From contig CANNEA010000002.1 of NCBI GenBank assembly GCA_947503525.1, positions 496,001 through 560,000 of the forward strand: 64,000 nt of DNA, in the 5' to 3' direction. The notes beneath the pieces are model-generated. The model was not told the origin of the DNA. It searched no databases and saw only the letters and a program-made list of their open reading frames with translations. Below are positions 22,191-30,148 of this stretch, in pieces. The stretch comes from an uncultured Carboxylicivirga sp. (GTDB lineage: Bacteria; Bacteroidota; Bacteroidia; Bacteroidales; Marinilabiliaceae). The first letter of the stretch is position 1. Every line of letters starts with the position of its first letter. A program made the translations under genes and the position numbers.

Positions 22191-23417
22191 ATGAAAATTA
22201 AGTTTTACCTAATTTACATTGGGATTGTTGTGCCTTTACTTTTGGGCTGCAATAACAAGGTAGTGACTGATAAACACAATTTTAGCGCAATAGATTCTCT
22301 ATTTAACGCTGCGGTTGAGAATAATGAGATTCCTGGTGTTGTAGCATTGATTTCTCATCAGGACAAGATTATTTACAATAAGGCATTTGGATTTAGAAAT
22401 ATCGAAGAGGATGATCTGTTAAAAGTCAACGATATTTTCAGATTAGCTTCCATGACTAAAGCATTAACTGCCGTTGCTATATTACAACTTCAGGAAAAAG
22501 GTTTATTGGAGGTAAATGATTTCGTATATAAATATTTACCGGAGTTTAAAAATCCTAAGGTTTTAATTGAAGTATTACCTGATTCATCCTTTACGTCAAA
22601 ACCATCAATGTCGGAAATAACAATACATCAACTGTTAACACATACTTCCGGCCTGAGTTATGCCAATGATGATGATTATGGCGCTCTGGTAATAAAAAAC
22701 GATGTATGTGAAGGTTTTGGCTACGATAAACGCACTGCAAGGGAAAACATAACTAAAATTGCGGACTTGCCCCTATTACATGAGCCGGGAGAAGCTTATA
22801 CATATGGTTTGAGCTACGACGTACTTGGGGTTATAATCGAACAAGTTTCCGGTCAGCGCTTCGACCAATACATAAAGAAACATATACTAGAGCCTTGTGG
22901 CATGAAGGATAGTTACTTTATTGTGCCAAATAGTGAGAGGTATCGATTACCGAGTGTCTATGAGCCAGCTAGACATGTTGGAATCCGGCCTGCTTCCTAT
23001 CCCGATACAACATACCCATGTCTTAATTATCGACGCTTTTTTTCGGGTGGGGCTGATTTATGCTCTACGGCGAAAGATTATCATGCATTCCTAAGGATGC
23101 TAAAAAACAAAGGAGAAATTAATGGGCAACGCTTGCTTCAAGCGAAATCGGTTGAAAAGATGCTGCGTAGACAAACCAACCTGGGAGAAGGCGATTCCTA
23201 CCAAGGATATGCAGCATGGGTTACAAATACACATGGGGCAGAAACAAGTGTTTTTAATGAAGGTAGCTATGGTTTTGGAGGCTTTTTTGACACTTATAGT
23301 TGGACCGATCCTAAGGCAAATATTTCAGCAGTACTTCTATTACAAATGTACCCTGGCAACAAGCATCAAATACATGAGAAATTTCAAACACATACATATG
23401 AGTTATTAAAACCTTAA
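22191..23417 (+). CDS. Serine hydrolase, class C beta-lactamase/EstB-like lipoprotein
   Basis: 408 residues. The signal peptide ends in LLLGC, so it is a lipoprotein. It has the active-site SxxK in ASMTKALT, HQLLTHTSGL, a Tyr motif in YTYGLSYDVLG, and a C-terminal GFGGFFDTYSWTDP in the position of the third beta-lactamase box. The family includes esterases and peptidases, and resistance activity is not implied. Its place between two PUL surface proteins suggests an esterase acting on glycan substituents (inference). The gap to the next gene is 27 bases, consistent with an operon. Confidence 0.87.
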   Translation: MKIKFYLIYIGIVVPLLLGCNNKVVTDKHNFSAIDSLFNAAVENNEIPGVVALISHQDKIIYNKAFGFRNIEEDDLLKVNDIFRLASMTKALTAVAILQLQEKGLLEVNDFVYKYLPEFKNPKVLIEVLPDSSFTSKPSMSEITIHQLLTHTSGLSYANDDDYGALVIKNDVCEGFGYDKRTARENITKIADLPLLHEPGEAYTYGLSYDVLGVIIEQVSGQRFDQYIKKHILEPCGMKDSYFIVPNSERYRLPSVYEPARHVGIRPASYPDTTYPCLNYRRFFSGGADLCSTAKDYHAFLRMLKNKGEINGQRLLQAKSVEKMLRRQTNLGEGDSYQGYAAWVTNTHGAETSVFNEGSYGFGGFFDTYSWTDPKANISAVLLLQMYPGNKHQIHEKFQTHTYELLKP

Positions 23418-23444
23418 ATAATTATTCACTTAAATCCCTTTATC

Positions 23445-24740
23445 ATGAAACAATTTTTACTAATAATTATCTCTACATTTTTATTTAATGTTGGACTTAG
23501 TGCACAGGTTGATGTTACTTTTCAGGTTAATATCAGCGATAAAACAGACTTCTATACTGGCGGCTCTGTTTGGGTGTATATGGATGCCGATTGGAACGAG
23601 TACTATACAATGACTGACGATGATCAGGATGGCATTTATACCTACACAGTTTCCAAAGCAGAAGGTACTGATATAACTTATAGCTATTCTTATCAAAATG
23701 GAGCGGATGAATGGAATGATTATGTAGTTGAATCGGTTCCTGAAGCCTGTGCAGATGGCAACGGCTTTCGAACATTGACAGTGCCCGCGAATAACATTAC
23801 ACTTCCAGCTGTGTACTATGGATCATGCTCAGATGATATAAGCGCCAACTTTAGAGTAAATATGTCTGATATAGGTGATTTAACAGGTGATGTTTACTTC
23901 GTATGGTGGGATGATAATGCCCAAACCGATGTTTGGGAAACCATGAGTTTGACAGATAATGACATATATATATTTACAAAATCAGGCTTAACTCTTAGCC
24001 AAATAATTTATTATTATTTCGCATACAACGAGAGTGGTAGTTATGAAACTGTTCCAGCCGCATGTGATGCAGGAGACGGATATAGAGGGTTCACTCCAAC
24101 AATGGGTTACGAACAACTACCTGCATATATGTTCTCCAGCTGCGACGAACAACCACCAGCTCCAAATGTAATGGTAACTTTCAGTGTTGATATGAGTCAG
24201 ACAACCGTTATTAATAATGATGTACAGGTTGTTATTAAGAACCCATGGATATGGACATCTTTAGTGGACCAGGGTAATGGAATTTGGTCAGCTACCGTTG
24301 AACTTGCTCCAAATCAAACTTATCCTTACACTTTTGTAAATGGAGGACAGGATTATTGGGACGGAGAAGAGTCAATTACAGGGGATTGTAATAAGGGTAC
24401 AGCTAGCGCACCAGAAAGACATGTTGAGGTAATTGAAGATAACATCACATTACCAACAGTTATTTTTGGCACTTGTGATGAGGCCACTGTTCTGTCTGAG
24501 ATTATTGGCTCAAATATTAAAGTTTATCCTTTACCAGCAGATGAGATGTTACATATTACGAGTGATGAAATAATTGAATATGCAGAGATACTATCCATCT
24601 CCGGAGCACTCTTACAGAAATCAAAAATCAATAAGAAGCAAGCAGGTATCGAAACAGCTTCACTAGATAATGGTTTATACTTACTAAAAGTAAAAATGCC
24701 AAACAGGCAACAAACCAGAAAGATAATCATCCAACATTGA
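23445..24740 (+). CDS. Type IX-secreted protein with three glycan-binding-like modules
   Basis: 431 residues with a signal peptide (GLSAQ). Three degenerate repeats of about 105 residues start at VDVTFQVNIS, ISANFRVNMS and VMVTFSVDMS. Each has a Cys in a xPxxCxxGxG-like motif (PEACADGNGF, PAACDAGDGY, DCNKGTASAP) and ends with TLPAVYYGSC, QLPAYMFSSC or TLPTVIFGTC. The paired Cys suggest one disulfide per module. The last ~75 residues (IKVYPLPADEMLHI onward, SLDNGLYLLKVK) are a type-A T9SS sorting domain, so it is exported through type IX secretion and cell-surface attached or released. No catalytic motif was recognised, and binding of the PUL glycan is inferred. Confidence 0.82.
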   Translation: MKQFLLIIISTFLFNVGLSAQVDVTFQVNISDKTDFYTGGSVWVYMDADWNEYYTMTDDDQDGIYTYTVSKAEGTDITYSYSYQNGADEWNDYVVESVPEACADGNGFRTLTVPANNITLPAVYYGSCSDDISANFRVNMSDIGDLTGDVYFVWWDDNAQTDVWETMSLTDNDIYIFTKSGLTLSQIIYYYFAYNESGSYETVPAACDAGDGYRGFTPTMGYEQLPAYMFSSCDEQPPAPNVMVTFSVDMSQTTVINNDVQVVIKNPWIWTSLVDQGNGIWSATVELAPNQTYPYTFVNGGQDYWDGEESITGDCNKGTASAPERHVEVIEDNITLPTVIFGTCDEATVLSEIIGSNIKVYPLPADEMLHITSDEIIEYAEILSISGALLQKSKINKKQAGIETASLDNGLYLLKVKMPNRQQTRKIIIQH

Positions 24741-24748
24741 TTTAGCTA

Positions 24749-24780
24749 TTGGCCGACATGTTAGTGTCGGCCAATTTTTT
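24749..24780 (+). terminator. Intrinsic terminator
   Basis: TTGGCCGACA (24749-24758) pairs perfectly with TGTCGGCCAA (24765-24774) around a 6-base loop, followed by six T on the plus strand. It ends the plus-strand PUL transcript. Confidence 0.92.
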
Positions 24781-24803
24781 CAATTTCGCAGCATGAAGTA
24801 TAG

Positions 24804-25037
24804 AAAACTTCTAATATTGACACTTTAAACCTTAGCTCAATCAATGATAGCAGCTTTGTTATACGGAAACATTATTTTCACAATTCCCATTCAAATGATG
24901 TTTTGTTCTTTAAAATCATTAATGGTGGGCTCGATTGGCCAGGAACCTGGGGCAATTTGGATGTTAATAACAGCGTGAAGATCTGGAGATATTTTGAATC
25001 TAAAATGTATTTATCTGATAATTCATTAACTAATTAA
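24804..25037 (+). pseudogene. 3' remnant of a CE1/LpqC (PHB depolymerase-like) esterase
   Basis: An open frame of 77 codons without a plausible start follows an in-frame TAG at 24801 and sits after the terminator of the PUL. Its translation contains DVLFFKIINGGLDWPG, GNLDVNNSVKIWRYF, which matches the C-terminal pattern of LpqC/PHB-depolymerase-like esterases (KIxGGGHxWPG ... GNxDINAS xxIWxFF). The usual catalytic His of GGGHxWPG is replaced by Leu-Asp here. This family includes feruloyl and acetyl esterases. The body of the enzyme with its catalytic Ser is absent, so it is a decayed remnant. It overlaps the 3' end of the convergent nucleoside hydrolase gene. Confidence 0.65.
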
Positions 25038-26046
25038 ATGTTGCATAAAAATCCTTAAGAATTTCATTCTTATTGAATTCTTCCCAAATAAATATCTTTT
25101 TCATGGATAGTGAATCGACTTGCCACTGCCCATCAGCATATTCCGAGGTTGATACTTTGGTTTTCGTAGCCCATTCGGGATTCTTAACAATTGCAACGGC
25201 CGCCATATCAAATAATGAACGGGAAGGTGGTTCTCCATAATACTCGGCATTTTCGAACAAGCTATACGAATAATCACCAAAGCTCGAGAAAAGTCCTCCA
25301 TGTCTGCCTTCAACCAATTGCGTCGCCTTTGGGCCCTTTCCTTTCATGTTAATCTCTATATCTTTTCTACTTACTTTAACTGCATCAGTGCCATCCGGTA
25401 GTCCGTATCGACATACAGGCATCTCAAAATGAATATTAGTCTTCAATAAAAAGTTGAGCGCATCAATATCATTCTCTAGATTGTACTCTCCGGGTGAAGG
25501 ATAATTAGATCCCAACCAAACCAATCGTATTTTTGTAATAATTTCAGGATTTTTTCGAACTGCCAAAGCTACATTTGTTAGTTTACCTACCGCAATAAGC
25601 ACCATAGTATCGGGTTCAGACATGGCTTTGTCAATAATAAAGTCTACTGCATCCTTTCCATCAAAATGCATTTGTTCAATGCTATCAACAATTTCACTGA
25701 AATTGGCATTGGCTCCATTAATTAAAGGGATGTGAGTTGCATTACAAAGTCTTAATACCCTTAAGGCTTCGGCGTAATGTTTTTCAATATTCCCGCCATT
25801 TGTGGTTGCATTCACGGTAATTCCTTTAATATCAAACTTATCGTTTAAAACGGCATAAGCAATGGCATGTTGATCATCTAATTCATTATTGGCATCAGTA
25901 TCCAGAATGATACTAATTCTATTATTATTCGAATTAATTTGTTCTTGATCAGAGCTGTGAGTCTTTTTGAACTCACAACTATGCAATAATGTGCTGGCAA
26001 TCAACATTACATAAATAACACCAGTTAGCTTCTTCATAATTGTCAC
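25030..26046 (-). CDS. Nucleoside hydrolase (IUNH family), lipoprotein
   Basis: 338 residues. The signal peptide ends in LLHSC, giving a lipoprotein. The calcium/ribose-binding motif ILDTDANNELDD near residue 48 is the IUNH signature, here as DTDANNELDDQHA. It hydrolyses the N-glycosidic bond of nucleosides to base and ribose. It overlaps rbsK by four bases (ATGA), and the ribose product would be taken on by ribokinase. The lipid anchor places hydrolysis outside the inner membrane, so the carrier in this operon may import ribose rather than intact nucleoside. Confidence 0.92.
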   Translation of the reverse strand: MTIMKKLTGVIYVMLIASTLLHSCEFKKTHSSDQEQINSNNNRISIILDTDANNELDDQHAIAYAVLNDKFDIKGITVNATTNGGNIEKHYAEALRVLRLCNATHIPLINGANANFSEIVDSIEQMHFDGKDAVDFIIDKAMSEPDTMVLIAVGKLTNVALAVRKNPEIITKIRLVWLGSNYPSPGEYNLENDIDALNFLLKTNIHFEMPVCRYGLPDGTDAVKVSRKDIEINMKGKGPKATQLVEGRHGGLFSSFGDYSYSLFENAEYYGEPPSRSLFDMAAVAIVKNPEWATKTKVSTSEYADGQWQVDSLSMKKIFIWEEFNKNEILKDFYATFN

Positions 26047-26966
26047 TTCTTATTATTATTTAGTGTTAGATCCTCTAATAACGGTATTGATGATTGAGCG
26101 CCATTTCTTGTAACAGAAATAGATGCCGCGTGATTGGCAAATATGATTGCTTCTCGCAAACCTTTATTTTGAGCCAACGCTGCCACTAGATAACCATTAA
26201 AAACATCCCCGGCTGCCGTTGTATCGACTACTTCAACTTTATAAGCACTTGTAAAAAACGCTTCACCTGACTTTGTTACACAATAGGTGCCTTTTGAACC
26301 CAGCGTGATCACAACTGCTTCATTTACTTTGTTTAAAAGAATTGATGCTGCTCTTTTAATCTCCTTTTCATTGGACAAGGATAGTCCCGTTAAAATCTCA
26401 GTCTCTGATTCATTTGGTGTAATTATATCAACCAACTTCAACAATGCATCTGATAAATACTGTGCAGGTGCTGGATTTAATATACATTTTAAGCCATTTT
26501 TCTTGCCAATATGCAGAGCTCGTCCAACAACATCAATAGGAGTTTCTAACTGAACTAATAGTACAGAGGCTTTGGCAAATACCTTCTCTGATGAGTTTAT
26601 ATCCTGAATGGATAAGGCATTATTTGAACCAGGGGCTACAACTATGGCATTCTGTCCATTTGATTCGTTCACAACAATCAGGGCCACCCCTGAAGCATTG
26701 GTTTCGTCTTTAAATATATAATCGGTACTTATGCCCTCTTCTTTTAAACCTTCCATAGCCCTATGTCCAAAGTCATCCATCCCCAATTTACCAATAAAAG
26801 TAACTTCTCCACCTCCTCGGGCTGCGGCAACAGCTTGGTTTGCACCTTTTCCTCCAGCATAAATCTGAAAAGTGCCACCAAGTACTGTTTCGCCTGGTTG
26901 AGGTATTTTTGAAGACCGGACAACCATGTCTGTATTACTACTTCCAACTACAATTATTCTGGACAT
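26043..26966 (-). CDS. rbsK: Ribokinase
   Basis: 307 residues, a standard PfkB-family ribokinase. GGKGANQAVAAARGG (about residues 38-52) is the N-terminal signature. VITLGSKG and VVDTTAAGDVFNGY carry the anion hole and catalytic Asp. It phosphorylates ribose to ribose-5-phosphate in the cytoplasm. It lies between the sugar carrier gene (11-base gap) and the nucleoside hydrolase gene (4-base overlap), forming a nucleoside/ribose salvage operon. Confidence 0.95.
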   Translation of the reverse strand: MSRIIVVGSSNTDMVVRSSKIPQPGETVLGGTFQIYAGGKGANQAVAAARGGGEVTFIGKLGMDDFGHRAMEGLKEEGISTDYIFKDETNASGVALIVVNESNGQNAIVVAPGSNNALSIQDINSSEKVFAKASVLLVQLETPIDVVGRALHIGKKNGLKCILNPAPAQYLSDALLKLVDIITPNESETEILTGLSLSNEKEIKRAASILLNKVNEAVVITLGSKGTYCVTKSGEAFFTSAYKVEVVDTTAAGDVFNGYLVAALAQNKGLREAIIFANHAASISVTRNGAQSSIPLLEDLTLNNNKK

Positions 26967-26977
26967 CTTAAATATTT

Positions 26978-27976
26978 TTAATTAAATCGTGCAAGTATGA
27001 TTAATGCCAATCCGATCACAAAGAATCCAAACATAAGGGCAAGCAATGCATTCGTTCCTTTGGGTGCATTTTTAAATTCTTTCCAGACAAAAACGCCCCA
27101 AATTGCAGCTATCAAGGTCGCTCCCTGACCAAGTCCGTATGATATAGCGAAACCTGCTTTACCTGATGCTATCATATTAAACAACATACCCAGGCACCAT
27201 ATTCCACCTCCCAATAAACCAATAGCATGAAGCTTAGTGTTTCCTTTTTTGAAGTAATCAGCATAGGAAACTTTATCTCCATTAATTGGTTTAAACATGA
27301 ACCAGGTATTAAATAAAAAGTTAGATACAAATATTCCAATTGAAAAGATAAAAACAGCCGTGTATGGCGTTAACATCCCTGTTTGTACTTGAGCAAAATT
27401 CGGACTCATTGAGGCCGCTACAAATCGATAGAAAAAACCCATCAACACACCCGCAAATAACGACAATGTAATGCCTTTTAATGAAGTTGCACCGTTACTA
27501 ATTTTCTTATATGCCATGGCGTCAAGAATGATGGCCAGAACAATAAAGGTAACACCGGTAAATAATAATTTAGGATCACCTATCGGTGTAGCAATATAAT
27601 TAACAATAACCCCAAGAACTAATGCTATTCCAATTCCGATTGGAAAAGCTATGGCCATACCGGCAACTTCAATGGCTGCGACAAGTAAGAGGTTGGCAAT
27701 ATTAAATATGACTCCGCCTATAAAAGCTAATAGCAAAACGGAAAAAGTAGCATGCGTTAAATTCTTAATAAAGCCTTCACCTTCGCCTCCAATATTGCCC
27801 AATGTTAATCCCAGCACTAAAGATAATAAAATAACACCCAGGGTATAATCCCAATAAAAAAGTGGAAAACTCCAATTTTTCGAAGACAGTTTTTGGGTAT
27901 TGGCCCATGATCCCCAGCATAACATAGTGATAATAGTTAATACCACTGCAAGCGAATATGATTCAACTATAAACAT
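26978..27976 (-). CDS. GRP/RhaT-like sugar (ribose/nucleoside) transporter
   Basis: 332 residues with about ten hydrophobic spans and no signal peptide. The N-terminal MLCWGSWANTQKL and WDYTLGVILL are typical of the glucose/ribose porter (RbsU/GlcU) and RhaT branch of the DMT superfamily. The C-terminal GLGQGATLIAAIWGVFVWKEFKNAP matches the same branch. Being first in the operon with ribokinase and an exported nucleoside hydrolase, it most likely imports ribose across the inner membrane (inference). Confidence 0.87.
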   Translation of the reverse strand: MFIVESYSLAVVLTIITMLCWGSWANTQKLSSKNWSFPLFYWDYTLGVILLSLVLGLTLGNIGGEGEGFIKNLTHATFSVLLLAFIGGVIFNIANLLLVAAIEVAGMAIAFPIGIGIALVLGVIVNYIATPIGDPKLLFTGVTFIVLAIILDAMAYKKISNGATSLKGITLSLFAGVLMGFFYRFVAASMSPNFAQVQTGMLTPYTAVFIFSIGIFVSNFLFNTWFMFKPINGDKVSYADYFKKGNTKLHAIGLLGGGIWCLGMLFNMIASGKAGFAISYGLGQGATLIAAIWGVFVWKEFKNAPKGTNALLALMFGFFVIGLALIILARFN

Positions 27977-28103
27977 ACGAGTAGATTAGTTAACACAAAC
28001 GTTATTACTAATGTAGAAAATATTATTCTATTCAAACGCTTTACAACCAATCTATTCAGTCCACAAATTTTAAAACAGAACCAACGGGAAATTATGAGGT
28101 AAT

Positions 28104-28142
28104 AAAAAAGCAGTTACATCGACAAGCGAAGTAACTGCTTTT
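28104..28142 (-). terminator. Terminator after the tRNA gene
   Basis: AAAAGCAGTTAC (28106-28117) and GTAACTGCTTTT (28131-28142) form a perfect 12-bp stem. On the minus strand the hairpin runs directly into Ts, ending the tRNA transcript about 10 bases after its 3' end. Confidence 0.85.
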
Positions 28143-28152
28143 CTTCAAGGAG

Positions 28153-28226
28153 TGGGCCCACCTGGGCTTGAACCAGGGACCCCCTGATTATGAGTCAGGT
28201 GCTCTAACCAACTGAGCTATAGGCCC
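28153..28226 (-). tRNA. tRNA with CAT anticodon (tRNA-Ile2 more likely than Met)
   Basis: 74 bases fold as a cloverleaf. The acceptor stem GGGCCTA/TGGGCCC carries discriminator A, the D-arm reads AGCTCAGTTGGTTAGAGC, the anticodon stem CCTGA/TCAGG has loop CTCATAA, and the T-arm contains GGTTCAAGCC. The 3' CCA is not encoded. The anticodon CAT fits elongator Met or lysidine-modified Ile2. The GGGCCTA acceptor is what I recall of tRNA-Ile(GAT) in this phylum, which favours Ile2 (inference). Confidence 0.93.
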
Positions 28227-28374
28227 GGCTTTTAAAGGCGATATCACCTTTTCAGCGGATGCAAAAATATAAAGGAATTTGTTATTATCAAAAGTCTAAG
28301 GCAATAAAATGTTGATAGCTATAGTATTATTTTAAACAGACTTGCATAGTTCGCAGATAAACAAGATGATATAG

Positions 28375-28629
28375 CTATCCATCCTGATAAAGTTTTTCAA
28401 TGGCTTTGGCTAATTCATAATCTTTTTCTGAGATTGAATGAATGTCTAATGTATAAACTTCAATTCTTAAATTTTTATAGGAGAATAAACTGAAATTTGG
28501 ATGATGATTATGTGTCTCAGCTATTTGAGCCATAGCATTGATAAATTCTATCGCTAAAAGAAAGTTGGCGAATTGATATTCACGTTGAAGCTTACCATCT
28601 ATAATATGCCAATGTTCAGGTAAATACAT
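28375..28629 (-). CDS. phhB: Pterin-4a-carbinolamine dehydratase
   Basis: 84 residues, slightly short for the family. HNHHPNFSLFSYKNLRIEVYT followed by ISEKDYELAKAIEKL is the PCD signature, with the active-site His residues in HHP. The enzyme regenerates tetrahydrobiopterin-type cofactors after aromatic amino acid hydroxylation. No phenylalanine hydroxylase gene is in the window, so it may act in molybdopterin or general pterin repair. Confidence 0.88.
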   Translation of the reverse strand: MYLPEHWHIIDGKLQREYQFANFLLAIEFINAMAQIAETHNHHPNFSLFSYKNLRIEVYTLDIHSISEKDYELAKAIEKLYQDG

Positions 28630-28673
28630 TGTTTTTCTTTAAATTGAAACGATATGGTTAAAGAATTGTTCGA

Positions 28674-29093
28674 TTAGCGTTTTATCATTCGATCTAGAAT
28701 TCTTATGGCAATCGCTAAAACTAATAGTATAAGAATACCTATGGTATAATATTTAAAAATATCGAATCGTAAAGTGTGATGCGGGATAGAATTATTAAAA
28801 TTATATGCCCAATTGCCGGCCAGAGCTCTTGCCGCGAATCCCCATAAAAGGGCTAGTGAGCTTGAAGTATATATTGTTATTTTATAAATCGATTCTAAAC
28901 TATTCCAATACTTCTTTTTAATTGATTGAATCAATAAAGCCAGACTTATAAATAACGACCAGGCTGCTAATGTACCAATTGGGCAATCAGTACCAATAAA
29001 AGGTTTAACTAATAGAGCTGATTTTGAGATAAAAAGATAAATATCAAATGCAAAAATAAGTAGTAAGGCAGCTGGGTATATTAATCTTTTCAT
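28674..29093 (-). CDS. Small membrane protein, unknown
   Basis: 139 residues with about four hydrophobic segments (LIYPAALLLIFAFDIYLFI, LAAWSLFISLALLI, IYTSSSLALLWGFAARALA, YYTIGILILLVLAIAI) and a Lys/Arg-rich end. No family was recognised. It follows the small CxxC membrane protein gene on the same strand and precedes phhB by 44 bases, so these may form a loose operon. Confidence 0.65.
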   Translation of the reverse strand: MKRLIYPAALLLIFAFDIYLFISKSALLVKPFIGTDCPIGTLAAWSLFISLALLIQSIKKKYWNSLESIYKITIYTSSSLALLWGFAARALAGNWAYNFNNSIPHHTLRFDIFKYYTIGILILLVLAIAIRILDRMIKR

Positions 29094-29150
29094 ATTTCAA
29101 TGTACGAAAGATTCCATATTCACAGCAAATATGGAATCAATTGTATTTAC

Positions 29151-29540
29151 TTATTTTCCGGCCAGATTGCCTTCAATTATTCCTTTGATTAAGGCAATTA
29201 CACCAATAACGAATAAAATTGGGGGATAATAAAAGATATATCCCGCAGCCAGTCCACCAAAGAACCATACTGCTGCTATTATCATCATAACAATTCCACC
29301 AAGTACGCCTTTTTTCATACCCTTTTTCTCAGCACCGAAAAACCCTTCTGATGGTTCTTCATCTGCAGCTTCCTCCTGCAATTTTTTAAGTCGGATAGCT
29401 TCAGTATCGTCCAATTCTCCCTGTTCACAGGTTCCGGAAAAACTTGGTTTTTCCATTGTTATACCGCAGATAAGTCCAATTGAAGGATTAAATTTTCGTT
29501 GGGTACAGATTTTACACTGTTGTAGTTGCATTGTTGCCAT
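29151..29540 (-). CDS. Small protein with N-terminal Cys cluster and two membrane spans
   Basis: 129 residues. The N-terminus has four Cys (CKICTQRKFNPSIGLICG, then GTCEQ), a layout that could bind a metal; similar FNPxxGxxCG starts are common in uncharacterised Bacteroidota proteins. An acidic linker follows, then two hydrophobic spans (VLGGIVMMIIAAVWFFGGLAAG, YYPPILFVIGVIALIKGI). Function is unknown. Confidence 0.7.
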   Translation of the reverse strand: MATMQLQQCKICTQRKFNPSIGLICGITMEKPSFSGTCEQGELDDTEAIRLKKLQEEAADEEPSEGFFGAEKKGMKKGVLGGIVMMIIAAVWFFGGLAAGYIFYYPPILFVIGVIALIKGIIEGNLAGK

Positions 29541-29683
29541 AAATATAAAGTTTGGTTATTAGAATGTTGATACGGAATATTAAGTATTATGATTCGTTTA
29601 TATTCTAATGCAGAATCATTCTAATCAAGAATTGATATCTCTATATTAATGTCTATCTTTAATTATCACTAAAAAAATGGTTT

Positions 29684-30079
29684 ATGAATATCCCAGTACT
29701 TATTGCAGGTGTGTTGGCTGCTATGGCCACAATTGGTCATTTCACTGTTGGCCGAAAGCTTTATTTAAAGCCTTTGATGGATTCTGATATGGATTTGATT
29801 CCGAAGAAAGTTATGCAAACGGTATTTCATTATGTTTCCGTTTATCAGGTATTATCTTCATGGATGTTGATTATGTTAGGGATTCGTGGCGATAACTGCA
29901 TGTTTGATCCTACTTTGGCTCTCTCATTTATAGCTTATAATTATGCTATTTTTGGCATTACACAAATTATTATAGCTCTTCGGTCGAAAGTACCCGGAGC
30001 ATTATTTAAGATGTTCCAGTGGATATTCTGGATAATTATAGCTGCTTTAGTTTTATATGGAGTCTACTCCAAAATGTAA
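29684..30079 (+). CDS. Small four-span membrane protein, unknown
   Basis: 131 residues with four hydrophobic segments: IPVLIAGVLAAMATIGHFTVG, a segment with VYQVLSSWMLIMLGI, LALSFIAYNYAIFGITQIII, and FQWIFWIIIAALVLYGVY. The HFTVGRKLYLKPL loop is basic, suggesting a cytoplasmic face. No family was recognised; it stands alone between convergent genes. Confidence 0.65.
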   Translation: MNIPVLIAGVLAAMATIGHFTVGRKLYLKPLMDSDMDLIPKKVMQTVFHYVSVYQVLSSWMLIMLGIRGDNCMFDPTLALSFIAYNYAIFGITQIIIALRSKVPGALFKMFQWIFWIIIAALVLYGVYSKM

Positions 30080-30087
30080 TTAAATAA

Positions 30088-30123
30088 TAAGAGGCCGTAC
30101 ACACATTTGTGCACCGCCTCTTA
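30088..30123. terminator. Bidirectional terminator
   Basis: TAAGAGGC (30088-30095) pairs with GCCTCTTA (30116-30123), extended inward by a GTGCAC/GTGTAC-like stem. It lies between the convergent ends of the small membrane protein gene and the double-rhodanese gene and can serve both. Confidence 0.75.
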
Positions 30124-30148
30124 CATCTCCATGAACTGATTAGGATTG

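Noticed and set aside
22191-23417. Beta-lactamase resistance gene
   Set aside because: The SxxK fold is shared by many esterases; the PUL setting and the Tyr-Gly-Leu motif argue for an esterase, with no evidence for resistance.
28374-30079. Toxin-antitoxin pair among the small genes
   Set aside because: The proteins are membrane-bound or metabolic, with no toxin or antitoxin fold visible and no overlapping gene pair.
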